DNA from: Apiospora phragmitis
Taxonomy: Eukaryota; Ascomycota; Sordariomycetes; Amphisphaeriales; Apiosporaceae
Assembly: GCA_038363925.1 (NCBI GenBank)
Contig: JAQQWL010000001.1
Span: forward strand, 2,232,001 to 2,296,000
Reading direction: 5' to 3'
Length of the DNA: 64,000 bases
The stretch's first letter is position 1. Every line of letters starts with the position of its first letter. Both the position numbers and the translations under genes were made by a program. The notes beneath the pieces were generated by a model, which saw only the letters and a program-made list of their open reading frames with translations, was not told where the DNA came from and ran no database searches. This document shows, in pieces, positions 12,189 through 23,005 of the stretch.

Positions 12189-13640
12189 GGCTGGGGTGGG
12201 CTTCCAGTCGCTGGCGGACCTTCTGGCACTGGACGGTCTGGGCGATCTGGAACTGGACCAAACCCTGGATATGTATGCATGTACTCTTCAACGATACATG
12301 GTAATCCGGGACGGATGGTCATAACCTCCATGGGGGTATATATCGTGCCTACTACCGTCATTGCCGAGGAGGCTCATCTAGATACACAGTATACCCGGAT
12401 GGAGGCAATATCAATGCGTGTGTTCAAGGGCTTCATAACCTCTGGGAGTCCCCCTCTATGTCTTGCTATACCGACTCCCGTCCTCCCATTCCTCCCGTCC
12501 TTCTTCGGTCGGCTCCTATACTTGACAGCTTGCCAACCGGAGCCTCAGGGCTCTCGCCGTTCGTGAAAAGGGGCGCTGTCTCGACTCTACAGGACCTGCA
12601 GCGCTTCGATTCGACGTCAGACCTTCGAGTGTGTGGGTATGGTAGAAACCTCTTAAGGTGAAAAGCCACACCCTCGGGAAGGAGAACTGGGAGGCATAGC
12701 ATTGGCGTCGATGGCAGTTCCTTCCGTACGCGGGCGCCGACCGCCGTGAACTGGTTGGCTTGGGCATTTGCCAAATCCTGGGATCAAGCTGCTTGTGTTT
12801 GGCTAGGGCGGCCCGGGCGTTGGTCGATTATTGGATTGTCGAGGCGCTTTTTACTTCACTGCATGGGGCTTTGGTAAACACTCGCCAAGGAGAAAGCTCG
12901 ACAGAGATCGCAGCCGACATGTGCTCTCGGAGTTTATCGAGGATGGCCGCGATGTCATCCATCTTGGGGGCCAAAGAGTAGCTAAGGTCGTGTGTTCCCG
13001 AGCTTGCCACGGCACAGGGAGCCTGAGAGCGTGCCAATCTCCAGCATTGCAGTACTTGAAGGTGGGTTGTTCTCGCTTCAAGGGCTCGGAGACTTGGACC
13101 AAACCCTGGATGACTGCCGTGAACTGGTCGGCTTGGGCTTGGGCTTGGGATTGGGCCATATCCTGGAACTGAGTTGTTTGTAAGAACAGGACAGTGATGA
13201 GGCCGGTTGGGCCCCCTGCGGCGTGGGCTCCAGGGAACCCGTACCCCGGGAGAGCCGGGAAGTGACGAGTCCCCCTTCTCTCGGGGTTCCTCACCTGTGC
13301 GAAGATATACCTCGTACGGGTCAAACCAGGCCAGACCGATTTCCGAAGGCGGGTTATAGTATTTTCCCTCGGGGTGCTTAACCTTCCAGCAAACGTTCTC
13401 GAAGTCGAGGAACATGTAGATAGCCTCCTCGGAGGGCCGGGCTGGTAAGTCTGTCATAACTGCTGGATGGTTACCGGAAATGCCGAGATTCTTCAAATCT
13501 GCGCTGGGAACAGGCGGGCAGGGGTTTTCGCCTGGCGGCGGCTTGTACGAAAGCAGAAATGTCTGGGCTAGGGTGGCCTGGGCGTTGGTCAGTTGGAGAC
13601 TTGTTGAGGCCAGCGTCTGCAACTGTGCCCTTGACCTCAT
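12189..13640 (-). pseudogene. Degenerate gene with repeated QA-rich segments and a possible Gfd2-like exonuclease fragment
   Basis: The longest clean stretch (minus, about 13320-13640) reads LQTLASTSLQLTNAQATLAQ, then a Pro-rich linker and ARPSEEAIYMFLDFENVCWK...SEIGLAWFDPYEVYL. The spacing of LDFE and EIGLAWFDP recalls the start of RNase H-fold DEDDh exonucleases of the Gfd2/YDR514C-like group; this is a tentative call from motif shape. Downstream, another frame gives QFQDMAQSQAQAQADQFTAV followed by IQGLVQVSEPLK, and a later frame gives KMDDIAAILDKLREHMSAAI. Parts recur at the DNA level at 12189-12265, 12720-12840, 13080-13180 and 13545-13620 (plus-strand words such as GGACCAAACCCTGGAT and GGCCTGGGCGTTGGTC). 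An intron could run from the GTGAGG after LRTG to CTCAG near 13170. No single frame or splice model joins all pieces. Confidence 0.4.
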
Positions 13641-13747
13641 TAGTGTCCTGATCTATACCAAGGGTCACGGAATCCGAGAAAATCGGCTTTAGCAGGCTCC
13701 GGTTATCCAAAGCTCCCTCAGCGCTGGGGAGATGACGACGTCCAACT

Positions 13748-14056
13748 TTAACATCTGACGAGTGCACCCAAGTCGATGGTGTTGTTGCCTTGCATGATCA
13801 CTGGGACTGGATTGGCGTGTCTCGCATCCTCGGGAACTTGGACCTGGACCTGCTTAACAGGCATGTTGGCCCAAGGGAAGACCGCCAGCGCCCATTTCCA
13901 GATTTCGACGAGTATCTTCTAGATACCAGATACGGTCGCAACGAAACTAATGAACGCAACAGCCAAGTAGAATTTACAAATACCTCCACACTCCGTCGAA
14001 CCTGGAGTAGTGGTGAAAATGTCGGGGACGACGACGAGGGGGCCGGTTGGCGACAT
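13748..14056 (-). pseudogene. Small membrane-protein gene, copy 1, with internal stop
   Basis: The frame starts at ATG 14056 (MSPTGPLVVVPDIFTTTPGS), has TECGG and a hydrophobic segment FYLAVAFISFVATVSGI, then a TAG at 13919-13921, and continues in the same frame as KILVEIWKWALAVFPWANMP...NTIDLGALVRC to a TAA. It has 102 codons including the internal TAG. A diverged second copy lies at 15457-15756 with the same gene plan and the TAG at the equivalent codon. Similarity continues into the upstream flank (both read TACGTAG followed by AGAAAGTGAGT and GAGAGAATGAATG on the plus strand). TGG to TAG at this position would be a CpA-to-TpA change on the other strand. An intron ending TCTAG is an alternative, but the donor side is not conserved between copies. 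Family not recognised. Confidence 0.5.
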
Positions 14057-15456
14057 CGTGGATTCTGTGATCTGACTGGAAAAACTACGTAGAAGAAAGT
14101 GAGTATAAGAAGGAGAGAATGAATGTGCTGATATTAGAAAAAGTGAAGAGAAAGAACGAGGAAAATTAATGAATACCTAGATAGGAGTGGGAAATGTTTG
14201 TGTGTACGTAAACCTTTGGAAAGCAGGCTCTCTGGGCGGGATCCTTACTCTCCCTACGTCAACTATTCGTCCAAGGTTTCTGGCCAGCCGGAGAAACCGT
14301 GGAAGAGATTGATAGGTACTTAATCATTCTGTTTTTGTGTCGTTAAGATGATGTTCCTCAGCCATTCTTTCTCTTATTTATGTCGGGTCGGGCAACCAAA
14401 TCTTCCGAGACCCTGCGGGCAAGCAACCAGACTGCCGACCAAATCATTAAAGAACCTTGGACAATGCGATGGAAAAGTACCTGACCGGAGGTGCTACGCC
14501 TACCCCCTGAGTGCCCTGAGGAGTATAAGCATGGAAGTATCAAAGCGGGAGGGTGCATTAATAGAGGGTAAGGCAACTTGGGTGTGCTCTCATCTTTGTC
14601 ACAATAAAACGTGCGTCAATACTGGCCACCTCGTGTGGGAGCCCATTTGGTACAATCGGTTGCGGGTTGGCTCTTGGTAGGGAAGTTGGGAAGAAGTTGG
14701 GTAAGGTTTAGTACATACCTAAAGTAGAAGGTAGGAGGTACATGTATATAATGAGGAAGTCACCCTCGAAGACACCGTAGCGAGGATGTCTTGTATACAG
14801 ATAACGAGTGCACGTGGTTGGGATTCCATCAGAGTTGTCGGTCAGGGTGATCGACCTTATCGTCCTGGGCAAGACGAGGGAAGCTGCACGTTAAGAATAT
14901 CAAACCGCACCTGCCAGAAGACCCGCTGGAGCAGAGCATCAGACAGAAGGGACAAACTACTGTGGGAAGAGAGAACACTAGAACAGCAAAGTCAGCATTG
15001 TGGTATTGCATAAGAGGCTTATCGGCAGACCACCAAGGGGAGTTTGACGCCAAGTCTCGCACTCCTGTCGAGACCCATGATCCTAATGATTTGATGAGCA
15101 GCCTGGGAAGCCATTTCCTAGGTATCTTGGAGCGCCAGCATCATACCAGCGAAAATCCCATTCCCATTTGAAGCTAAATCTGGCCAGTCATTATAATGAT
15201 AACTGAAATACAAGTTTGGTACCTCTCCCGTGTAGTATCCGTAATCTATCCCATCTCGTGAATATAATCCCTTCTCTGCATTCTGTGGCCGGGAAATCAT
15301 GAAGCCTTAGAACTAACCCCAGCCCTTTGGATCACCGCCTTCCAGTACCACACCCACATTGCCAGGGGAAGGCGAAGTTCAAGCAATCGGGATTGAAGTC
15401 GCCATCAGGCACTGGCGACAATGATACGACAAATTCTAGCAACAGCCGCTCGGATC
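14057..15456. other. Spacer between the two degenerate copies
   Basis: This is mostly non-coding in appearance. Minus-strand fragments such as SRDGIDYGYYTGEVPNLYFS (about 15190-15260) may be leftovers of a further broken gene, but no start, stop and splice set can be assembled. Confidence 0.3.
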
Positions 15457-15756
15457 TTAACGACGCCAATTCATGTAGTTACCACAAGGGGTATCCGAAT
15501 AGTGGCTGGCAATTGTCGAATATTCCGCGCCTTGGATCGGTTGAATTGGCTGAGTTGGCTTGGCGATCCATAGGAAGAAGTCGTGGGGCCGGTTCCAGAT
15601 ATCGACCGGTAGCTTCTAGATGCCGATTCCGAAGGGAACGAAGGTTAGGACCAGGGCGACCCTCGCGGCGAGGGACCAACCGCGACACTCCGTGGAACCT
15701 GGAGCGATGTCGAGAATGTTAGTGACGACGTCGAAAGGACCGGTTGTTGGCGATAT
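15457..15756 (-). pseudogene. Small membrane-protein gene, copy 2, start codon lost and internal stop
   Basis: This is a diverged copy of 13748-14056. Aligned from the start, the ATG is replaced by ATA at 15754-15756, then SPTTGPFDVVTNILDIAPGS, TECRG, a hydrophobic segment SLAARVALVLTFVPFGIGI, a TAG at 15616-15618, then KLPVDIWNRPHDFFLWIAKP and a TAA at 15457-15459. Both copies keep the frame over about 100 codons apart from the shared TAG, so the family was once coding. The lost ATG (G to A) and the TAG are both changes of the kind made by repeat-induced point mutation acting on the opposite strand at CpA. Confidence 0.5.
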
Positions 15757-16434
15757 AGTGGATCCTGTGGCCTAACCGGAAGAGCTACGTAGCAGAAAGT
15801 GAGTGTATAAGGAGAGAATGAATGTTTTCCTGTAATAAATGTGCGACCGAAAGTGATGTGAGAGGAAGGCAAAAGTAAACAGACAGATGCGAGTGGGAAA
15901 ATGGTAAAGTACCTACCCAGGCAACCCAGGTAAATTGCCTCAAAGCCAAACATAATGTTGGACCCGTTGACGTTGTCCATCACAATGGGGAAGTGGCAGA
16001 CGGCTGGATTCAACTATTGATTATACCAGTAACGAGATGATTTGATCCGCGACTGGGATAACCGGTGAAGCTGCTGTTTTCGGACCAGAACCCCTGGGGT
16101 GATGTCTAGCATCCCAGTGGCCAGGCGTTGAATAATAATAGATACCCAATTACTATATGCTATGTGTGGAAATGCTACTTAAAGACAGTCAGTCGGGTAT
16201 CATTGGGCCCATGCCTTTTCCCATACACAAAAAAACCAACCACAAGCACCACCACATAAAACCAAGTCCACCCAACCCAAGAAACCAAATCGGCGAATAA
16301 AACCTTCCGCGAACGCCTTACTATGTGAAGATTGCCGATGTATCTGTGTTGAACCCCGTTTTCAAGAAAAGACATCTGATGACTGCCCCGAAGGTTAAGT
16401 TTCTCTAATTCACCCCCTAACCCCTTTTTCTTCT
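15757..16434. other. Intergenic, includes duplicated upstream flank
   Basis: Positions 15757-15840 match the upstream flank of copy 1 (14057-14130). The rest, up to the arrestin-like stop codon, shows no coding signal. Confidence 0.4.
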
Positions 16435-18012
16435 TCACGCGGCCCCAGCAGTCACCGTCCGCCAGCCCACCGAATCCCCGTAGCCGGGTAACACATGGTG
16501 CTGGAACTCGACCTCAGGCACGTGGAGGGTCCGGGGCCGCAGGTGCTCCTCGGCCTCGACCTCCTCCATGGCCGCCTCGAACGTGGGCGGCCTCGGGCCC
16601 TCGCCGTTGGGTCCGGGCGTTTCCGGGTCCTCCACGCCGATCTGCAATGGCACAGCTAGCGTCGTCTTGGACGTGCTGGATCCGCTTGACACCGAGACCG
16701 TCAGCCACAGCACGTACACGCGGGACGCGATGCACGAGTGGAAGGTCGGGGCGAACGTCTTCTTCTGGGTGGGGATGCGGATGGGCACTTGTAGAGAGGC
16801 CGTGTGGTAGACCGGGGCGGCCGGTTTCGTCGTCCTCTTTAAGGTCGACGAGTGGGAAGGGGATGAGGAGGCACTCCATCGTCGTCGGTCATTGCTCGTG
16901 GCAGAAGAAGAATGATCCGAGTCGGCGTCGGCCACGTCGCTGCAGTACCCGGAGTCGCGCCTGGCTTGCGCCGAAAAGTGCTGTTTCCACTCCAAGTCGC
17001 CGACGGCCGTGGAGCCGAGAGTCGTATTGTAAGTGTAGGACCCGCGCCCTTCGACCCCGTAGGTTCGGACCCAGTTCCCCATGTTGGGGAAATCCCTGAT
17101 GGCGTTGCCGCCGAAGAAGGTCACCGCCGATACCTTGGATGCGACTTCGGTGACTTTGGGTAGACCTGCTGCTGACGACGCCTGGCCGGAAGCAGCCTCG
17201 TACCTGAGGTCTATCCGGGCGCTGGTCGTCGTCGCGGTGCTGCCGTCCGGACTCAACATGATGGCCCCCGGCTGCGCCGCGGTCAGAGCCACTTTCCCCG
17301 TCTTGGGCGACAGGATCGATCTCCGTATCGACTTGGTCTTGGCCATGGCGTAGAGACTGTCATCGGGCGTGATTTCTAGTGGGGGCTGCTCCGCAAACGG
17401 CGGCAACACATTCACGACCAGCGTGGCCTCGAGGATCTTGGTCCGCGTCCGGTCCATCTCCTCTTCGCGGTACAGCCGCGCGCGGACGCTGTACTCCACG
17501 CGCGCCATGTCGGGCGTCATGTCGTCCCGCTCCCACGACCCGAGGCTGGGCGGGACGCAGAGGTGGTGTCCGCCTACGGCGTCGGACTCGGTCCTGTGGC
17601 TGCACGCGCTCAGCGTGAGGTAGCCCGGGACGACGAATTCAAAGGGCACGGCGTAAGCGCGGCCGGCCTCGTATACGCGCGGGGCCGGGTAGGCCGACGC
17701 CGGGACGGGCATGGACAGCTTCAGGAACATGTGCTGCGTCGTGTGCGGCGCGTGCACGCCGTCGACGCGGGTCTTGGTCACGCCCAGGAGCAGGATGTCG
17801 AGGGAGTCAAACCACATGTCCCGGGCCGGGCGGATCGCGACGTGGCCCGTCAGGCGCGAGGACGCGGTGTAGGCTTTGGTGCTGTAGTGATTGTCCAGGT
17901 GGATCTCCATGGCGGCGGCGGCTTTGCCGGGGGCGAGTTTCCGGTTGAGGCCGGCTAGCACACTGGTGAAGCTGCTGGTGTTGGTGGGAGCGGGTTTCGA
18001 GGCTTTTGACAT
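16435..18012 (-). CDS. Arrestin-like N-terminal domain protein
   Basis: Intron-less, unbroken frame of 525 residues. The arrestin-N fold begins about residue 30: MEIHLDNHYSTKAYTASSRL, TGHVAIRPARDMWFDSLDIL, FEFVVPGYLTLSACSH, ARVEYSVRARLYREEE and ILEATLVVNVLPPFAEQPPL. A Ser/Thr-rich middle follows (DSDHSSSATSNDRRRWSASS), then a C-terminal beta segment FHSCIASRVYVLWLTVSVSS. Fungal proteins of this type are related to alpha-arrestins but this one lacks an obvious PPxY motif, so an adaptor role for a Rsp5-type ligase is not claimed. ATG 18012 (MSKASKPAPTNTSSF) is chosen over an in-frame ATG at 18192 because the extra 60 residues look non-coding. Confidence 0.8.
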   Translation of the reverse strand: MSKASKPAPTNTSSFTSVLAGLNRKLAPGKAAAAMEIHLDNHYSTKAYTASSRLTGHVAIRPARDMWFDSLDILLLGVTKTRVDGVHAPHTTQHMFLKLSMPVPASAYPAPRVYEAGRAYAVPFEFVVPGYLTLSACSHRTESDAVGGHHLCVPPSLGSWERDDMTPDMARVEYSVRARLYREEEMDRTRTKILEATLVVNVLPPFAEQPPLEITPDDSLYAMAKTKSIRRSILSPKTGKVALTAAQPGAIMLSPDGSTATTTSARIDLRYEAASGQASSAAGLPKVTEVASKVSAVTFFGGNAIRDFPNMGNWVRTYGVEGRGSYTYNTTLGSTAVGDLEWKQHFSAQARRDSGYCSDVADADSDHSSSATSNDRRRWSASSSPSHSSTLKRTTKPAAPVYHTASLQVPIRIPTQKKTFAPTFHSCIASRVYVLWLTVSVSSGSSTSKTTLAVPLQIGVEDPETPGPNGEGPRPPTFEAAMEEVEAEEHLRPRTLHVPEVEFQHHVLPGYGDSVGWRTVTAGAA

Positions 18013-18212
18013 GTTGGGCAGCCGTTCGAGGCACCTATGGCCGGTACGGTACGTCTTGTTAAGCTGCTGCTGTGCTGCTGCTTGTATAAAGGAGGTCCGG
18101 CGTTGCCCCCCTAGGGACCGACTGCGGGGTTTATGTGCTGGTGGTGGTTCGCTGAAGAATGCCACCCGACAGACAATAGGTCGACTTCGCATATGATAGG
18201 TGGTGTATCGCG

Positions 18213-18217
18213 ATTGG
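18213..18217 (-). promoter_or_regulatory. CCAAT box upstream of the arrestin-like gene
   Basis: ATTGG on the plus strand reads CCAAT on the coding strand, about 200 nt upstream of the ATG, within AACCAATCG. This matches the usual core and distance for the fungal CCAAT-binding complex. It is a single short motif, so weak evidence. Confidence 0.3.
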
Positions 18218-20323
18218 TTGGCCAGTCAGTAGTGAGTAGCCAAGACGATTCGGAGATGTGCCGGTTGCCCTGATCTTGTTGATGGACAGGATTGGAGAAC
18301 GTTTGATAATGGCTTGTTTACCTACTTACTTGCCATGGCATGGCTGGTCTCTTATATATGTATATATATATATCGAGTAATGATAAAACAACTTATTAGA
18401 CGAACCAAGTGCATACCAGCTTGGTCTCTCTCGTAGACTGACTGGCTGCAGTACGACGTTGAGTCATCCTCTAGCAGGGGAAACGGGGGAAACTCTTGCC
18501 ATGACATGAGAGCATGGGTAGAATCGACGATAATAGTTGATCGATCATGTAATAAGGCGCGCTCAAGCGCTCGCGACGACCTGAAAGCGGAGGCTGGCAC
18601 CAACAGCTGGATGCTGGGGGGCCGGTTGCCATTGATCCGTTGGTGTGTTAGACGCCCTTTGCACTACACATGCTCCCCAAAATGGCTTGGATCATCCTGA
18701 CGCCAACGGACCAGACTACTGAATCCTGTACTGTGGCCCTGTGGGCGGGATATTATCATACGTATGACTCTTGCCCGGGCATATGCAATGTCGGTTCTAG
18801 TGGGTAGCTAGCAGAGTTGGAGTAGCTAGTCGTCCATGCAGTCCATCCGTCCACTTGGGAAGAAATCCGGGGTCCAACTCCCGTCAATGTCACCCACCCC
18901 GTCCGAGCTTACTCGATATGTGCCCTCATGTGCTTATATTAATGAGCACTTGTCAGCTTTCTATTGTTGGCATGATACGGCAGACACTGCCTACAGTATA
19001 GTAGCATTGGGTTTTGTCTGCTTGCGTTACATACATACATGTAAGGAACTTGGATTGAAAGCAATCAGGCAATGGCGGCCCCATTGTTACATCGATATAA
19101 GCTAATAAGTTGGCTTGCGATGCCTGTCGTACGTAGTCCATGGCATCATCTGGTGGCATATTGACGAGCCCGTCAGAGCTACACACATGGAGAGAGTACC
19201 TGGATGCCGCTTACCCAGAACATAGTGGTATATTGGATCCAGAAGTCGTACTTTTCGGTAAGTTAGCTAGCTTCACCGATATGGCAGGATGACTCTCTGT
19301 CGTCGTAATCCAAGGGACTACTTTGGGATTAGGGAAGCCAGCGGTGATGGTGGTGGTGGTGGTGGTGGAGATTGACCGATCTCGGAGTCTACCTACCTCC
19401 ATAGAGCCTGGCATCTGGATCAAACCCGTGGCTAGTAACAAAGTATGGTACACTTGTTATGAATAATTAACTCTCCAAACTAAGCCACTCGATCTCAAGA
19501 TGCTGCATTGCTGCTACCCTCGTGTGGCACATGGCTGCTGTAATAAGCGAGCTTGCTTGATTGCTGCTTGGTAATGGAGGGTATACCTGAATCGCCACAG
19601 CTGTTGGAGCGGACCAATGCTACCCATCACGCATGCAAGGAAGCTCAGCCCGCCTTGATGTTGGTTTCTACAAGTAAGTAAATATTCACTTTTTCCGCCC
19701 CCAGAGTCAATTACTATTGGCAAGCCTTGTATTGGGCTTTAGTAGATCATTCCTTGGCTTCTACGTCGTAAATCCAACCAGCCAACACGCTTCATCAAAG
19801 CTGCTATGCAAGGGAGCGAAGCAGCGGTGAATCTGGATCATGAACGGGCATCTGTTGGCCTTGCTATGAAACGAGTGCTTTCCAACCACACTGACTGACT
19901 AGTTGATTATTCAGCAACATCGTTTGTCGACGTCGTACTTGTAGACAAGGGAACTTGCCGTATGCGAGGATCGCGACTTTTCTATGTGAGCTAGTAATGA
20001 GATGAACATCTCCTACTATGACAAGTAGGATCAATACCCACACCAACTAACCTACGGAAGTACTAGCCACGCCTTTCGGATCACAAGTCCCATTGACAGG
20101 GCAGGCCCCTTGGGACTAGCTCCGGGAGCTTGTTCGTAGCGAGATATGAGCGGAGTAAGAAACGAATGTCACGAGGAGTTCCAAAAGTTTTTTGTCTTGT
20201 TATCTCCCAGTCTTCTAAATTTTATCTCCTTTTGGATCTCTACTCTATATACACATAATTGACATGTCTATTCCTCTCTATATCAGGTAGGCGGGCAGAT
20301 ACTGCCGTTTCTGGCCGTGTTCT
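18218..20323. other. Intergenic, simple repeats only
   Basis: This 2.1 kb contains a TA-rich stretch (about 18355-18373) and a (GGT)n run near 19347-19370. No open frame with family resemblance or coherent splice sites was found. Confidence 0.45.
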
Positions 20324-21737
20324 TTAGTCCCAGGAAATGTAGAGCATGATACCAGCGCCCACAGCAATCGCAGCAAACTGCACTAGCGTCTTGCGCAGCT
20401 CGGCCGACTTGTGGGGGCCCGTCTCGAGCAGCTCGGGGATGACGGCGACGGTGCCGACGTAGAGGAAGGTGCCGGCCGTGAAGGGGGAGCAGCATATCGC
20501 CCCAGCTCAGGCTCGTGCCCCAGAGGCCCTCGTTCATGCCCATCGGCGCGCCGTTGTCACCACCGCCGTTGCCGCCAAGCTCCTGGACGGCGATGCCGAT
20601 CAGCGTGCCCAGCAGCGCCCCCACGGCCGTGACGAATTGGGCGCCCATCGCGGCCCGCTTCGAGAAGCCCGACTGCACGAGTAGTGCGAAGTCGCCGACC
20701 TCGTGCGGGATCTCGTGGAAGAAGACGGCCACAGTGGTCGTGGCGCCGATCGTGGGCGAGGCGTAGAAGGAGGCCGACATGGCCAGACCGTCTGTGATGT
20801 TGTGGGTGAAGTCGGCGCTATAGAGGGAGGGCGAGTTAGTATATATACGCTCAAGATAGATACCTTGTAGGCAGTTAATACAGATGTACTTACATCAAAT
20901 TGAGATAACCACCGAGCTTGACACTAGGATTGATCTCCTTTGCTGCTGCCTGTGCTTCGGGCTTAGAGTAGACATCCTTCTTGGACTTCTTCCTGGACTT
21001 GACGCCATCTTTGGCGTCCTCAATGCCCGTAGCCACCACAGCCGCAGACGGCGCGACCTCGTCATGGTGTCCATGTCCATGATCGTGGCCTCCCGCGCCG
21101 CCCGTTGCGATGCGGAGCCCCTTGTCCATAGCCACGAACGCCATAAAGCCGACCATGATGGCGACGCCCAGCAACAAATTGCGGTTGGGCTCGACCAGCA
21201 CGAACCGGACGTGCTCGGGGCTGTCCTCGCCCAGGAAGATCTCGGGCAGCAGATGAAACAGGGTGTCGCCCAGCAGGCCCCCCACGGCGAAGGCCACCAT
21301 GACGGACAGCGAGGACGGGTCGATGTCGGTCGGGCACAGCGCCAGCAGGAAGTTGGGCGGGCCCGAGATGTACAGCGTTGCGAGCAGCGCGTTGGTCGCG
21401 GGGCTGCCGGGGAAGAGCACGGCGAAGAGGCGCGACGTCAGGGTCGAGGTCGTCGGGGCGGCGGCGCGCTTCGCGGCGTTGAGGTCGGCTACGACGGGGC
21501 ATTGCTGCGCGAAAGAAAAGGAAAATGCAATTGTTAGTGATCATGCTCTCTTTTTCTAGAGTTCAATTTGTGTTTTTGGTTGGCCTTACCTGGAGCTTTT
21601 CCTCAAGGGCCTCGATGCTCAGGGGCGCTGGTGGAGGAGGCATGGTGGTCGGCTTTCAGCGCAGCATCGATGGATGCTGACACAATGCCAATGAGCAGCA
21701 GCAGCAAGAACCAGCTGTTTCTGTGTAGGAAGCCCAT
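20324..21737 (-). CDS. ZIP-family zinc transporter, LIV-1/YKE4-ZIP7 type
   Basis: Predicted to move Zn2+ into the cytosol from the ER or secretory pathway. Seen: a signal sequence [20 protein letters not shown]; TMs beginning with [20 protein letters not shown]; a His-rich loop [12 protein letters not shown]; and the metal-site helices [10 protein letters not shown] and [20 protein letters not shown], the HExPHExGD signature of the LIV-1 group. Exons: 21590-21737, 20894-21504, 20324-20817; introns use GTAAGG and GTAAGT donors. Two single-base insertions are inferred. One is in GG at 21644-21645 (after correction exon 1 reads [18 protein letters not shown]). The other is in the five-G run 20483-20487 (after correction the C-terminus reads [20 protein letters not shown] and ends ISWD). 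The corrected protein is 416 residues. Confidence 0.88.
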
Positions 21738-22486
21738 GTTGTCGTCGTCGAGTCTGGGTTGTGTCGGGTGGTATTAGAGGAGAGATTTCATTTCAGGTCA
21801 GCAACAAGCACGATGCCCGCTATCTCGACGAAACCGGAGCGCTAGTTTTTAGTGGAGAGACGCGCCCGCCCAGCGACCCCTCGCAATTGCTTATCTGCCA
21901 TCTTGAGATCGTCCAGTTATTCTCCAAAGTTGCGTAACGTAAGAAAGATCAATGACTCGAGACAAGATAAAGTCTGGTAATTATGTGGAGTCTCGACTAT
22001 AATGGGAACATTCGCCTGTGAACTTTGATTGGTGTGCTAAGTTTAGGTGGTATGGCCGGTAATATCAATCCCCTCGCCTCTGAACCAACGTATGTGGTTA
22101 ATATAGTACTGTTACATTTTGCTCCTTGAGCTGTCGTCGAATTAGAGACCTGCTCAATTTTCAGATTACAAGATCACCGAAGTACAATACAGATCGCAGT
22201 CGCATCACTGAAGAGCATCGGTCAGAATATTACAGGCTTATTAGGTACTTATAGCAAGTCAAGATTGGGTGGATTATCAAGCCACCTTACTTAAAGGGGC
22301 TGCCCTTGGACTCCGGGTGGAATTGTCACAGGTCTCATCAAGTGCGCAAACGCCATCTTGGTAGGCTACTAGCATACGTTGCTCAACGTGTTATTGTTTG
22401 TTGATTCAATGTGATTCTACGTCAACTGTCATTGTGTAGGCGGCTTTGCGTCAAGTTCTACTGACGATCCGATAGACAACAAGCCA
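21738..22486. other. Intergenic, nothing recognised
   Basis: Promoter region of the zinc transporter on its left and 3' flank of the Cys-rich gene on its right. No motif stands out. Confidence 0.4.
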
Positions 22487-23005
22487 TTATTGCCATTCAG
22501 GCCCGGGCAGGCCCGTCTTCCCCGGCATCTTCAGCAGCTCCTTCAGGTCCACCCTGCACCACTTGTGCACCGTCTCGACGTACACCGCATACTCCTCAAG
22601 GAACTTCCGCCTGTCCTCGTCCCGGGACTGGCGACTTCCACCGCTGCCGTCGTGCCCGCCGCATATCTGCTCCCAGAATTTCACCTTGGCCTCCCGTCCG
22701 CCCAGATAGCTGTGCTGCCCGCAGTAACCCAGCTCGGCACCCGGCTCCGAGCAAGGCGGTGCCTGGAGCGCGCTCTTGGGAAACCCGGGGCCGTAGTCCG
22801 CGGCGACAATCTCAACGGCGTCGGGGTACTTGCGGCGCTGCTCGAGCACGTCGATTAGGTTCAGGTGGCAGAAGGCCGTGTGGTCGTCCTTTCCCGCGAA
22901 CCGCTGCTGGCATGCGGCGCGGCGGGTGGGCTCCAGGGCGTAGTTGTCGCACTCGTCCTCGGCGCAGAGGCGATTGCGGAAGGTGCAGGCGGGTGCGTTG
23001 GCCAT
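22487..23005 (-). CDS. Cys-rich conserved-looking protein of unknown function
   Basis: Intron-less frame of 172 residues from ATG 23005 (MANAPACTFRNRLCAEDECD). It has nine cysteines (positions about 7, 14, 19, 32, 46, 85, 95, 114, 149) and several His. There is no signal peptide or TM segment, so cytosolic metal binding is possible but unproven. Distinct pieces are AACQQRFAGKDDHTAFCHLN, ELGYCGQHSYLGGREAKVKF and a basic/acidic C-terminal helix EEYAVYVETVHKWCRVDLKE. High GC and a clean stop support coding. I recognise no family. Confidence 0.55.
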   Translation of the reverse strand: MANAPACTFRNRLCAEDECDNYALEPTRRAACQQRFAGKDDHTAFCHLNLIDVLEQRRKYPDAVEIVAADYGPGFPKSALQAPPCSEPGAELGYCGQHSYLGGREAKVKFWEQICGGHDGSGGSRQSRDEDRRKFLEEYAVYVETVHKWCRVDLKELLKMPGKTGLPGPEWQ

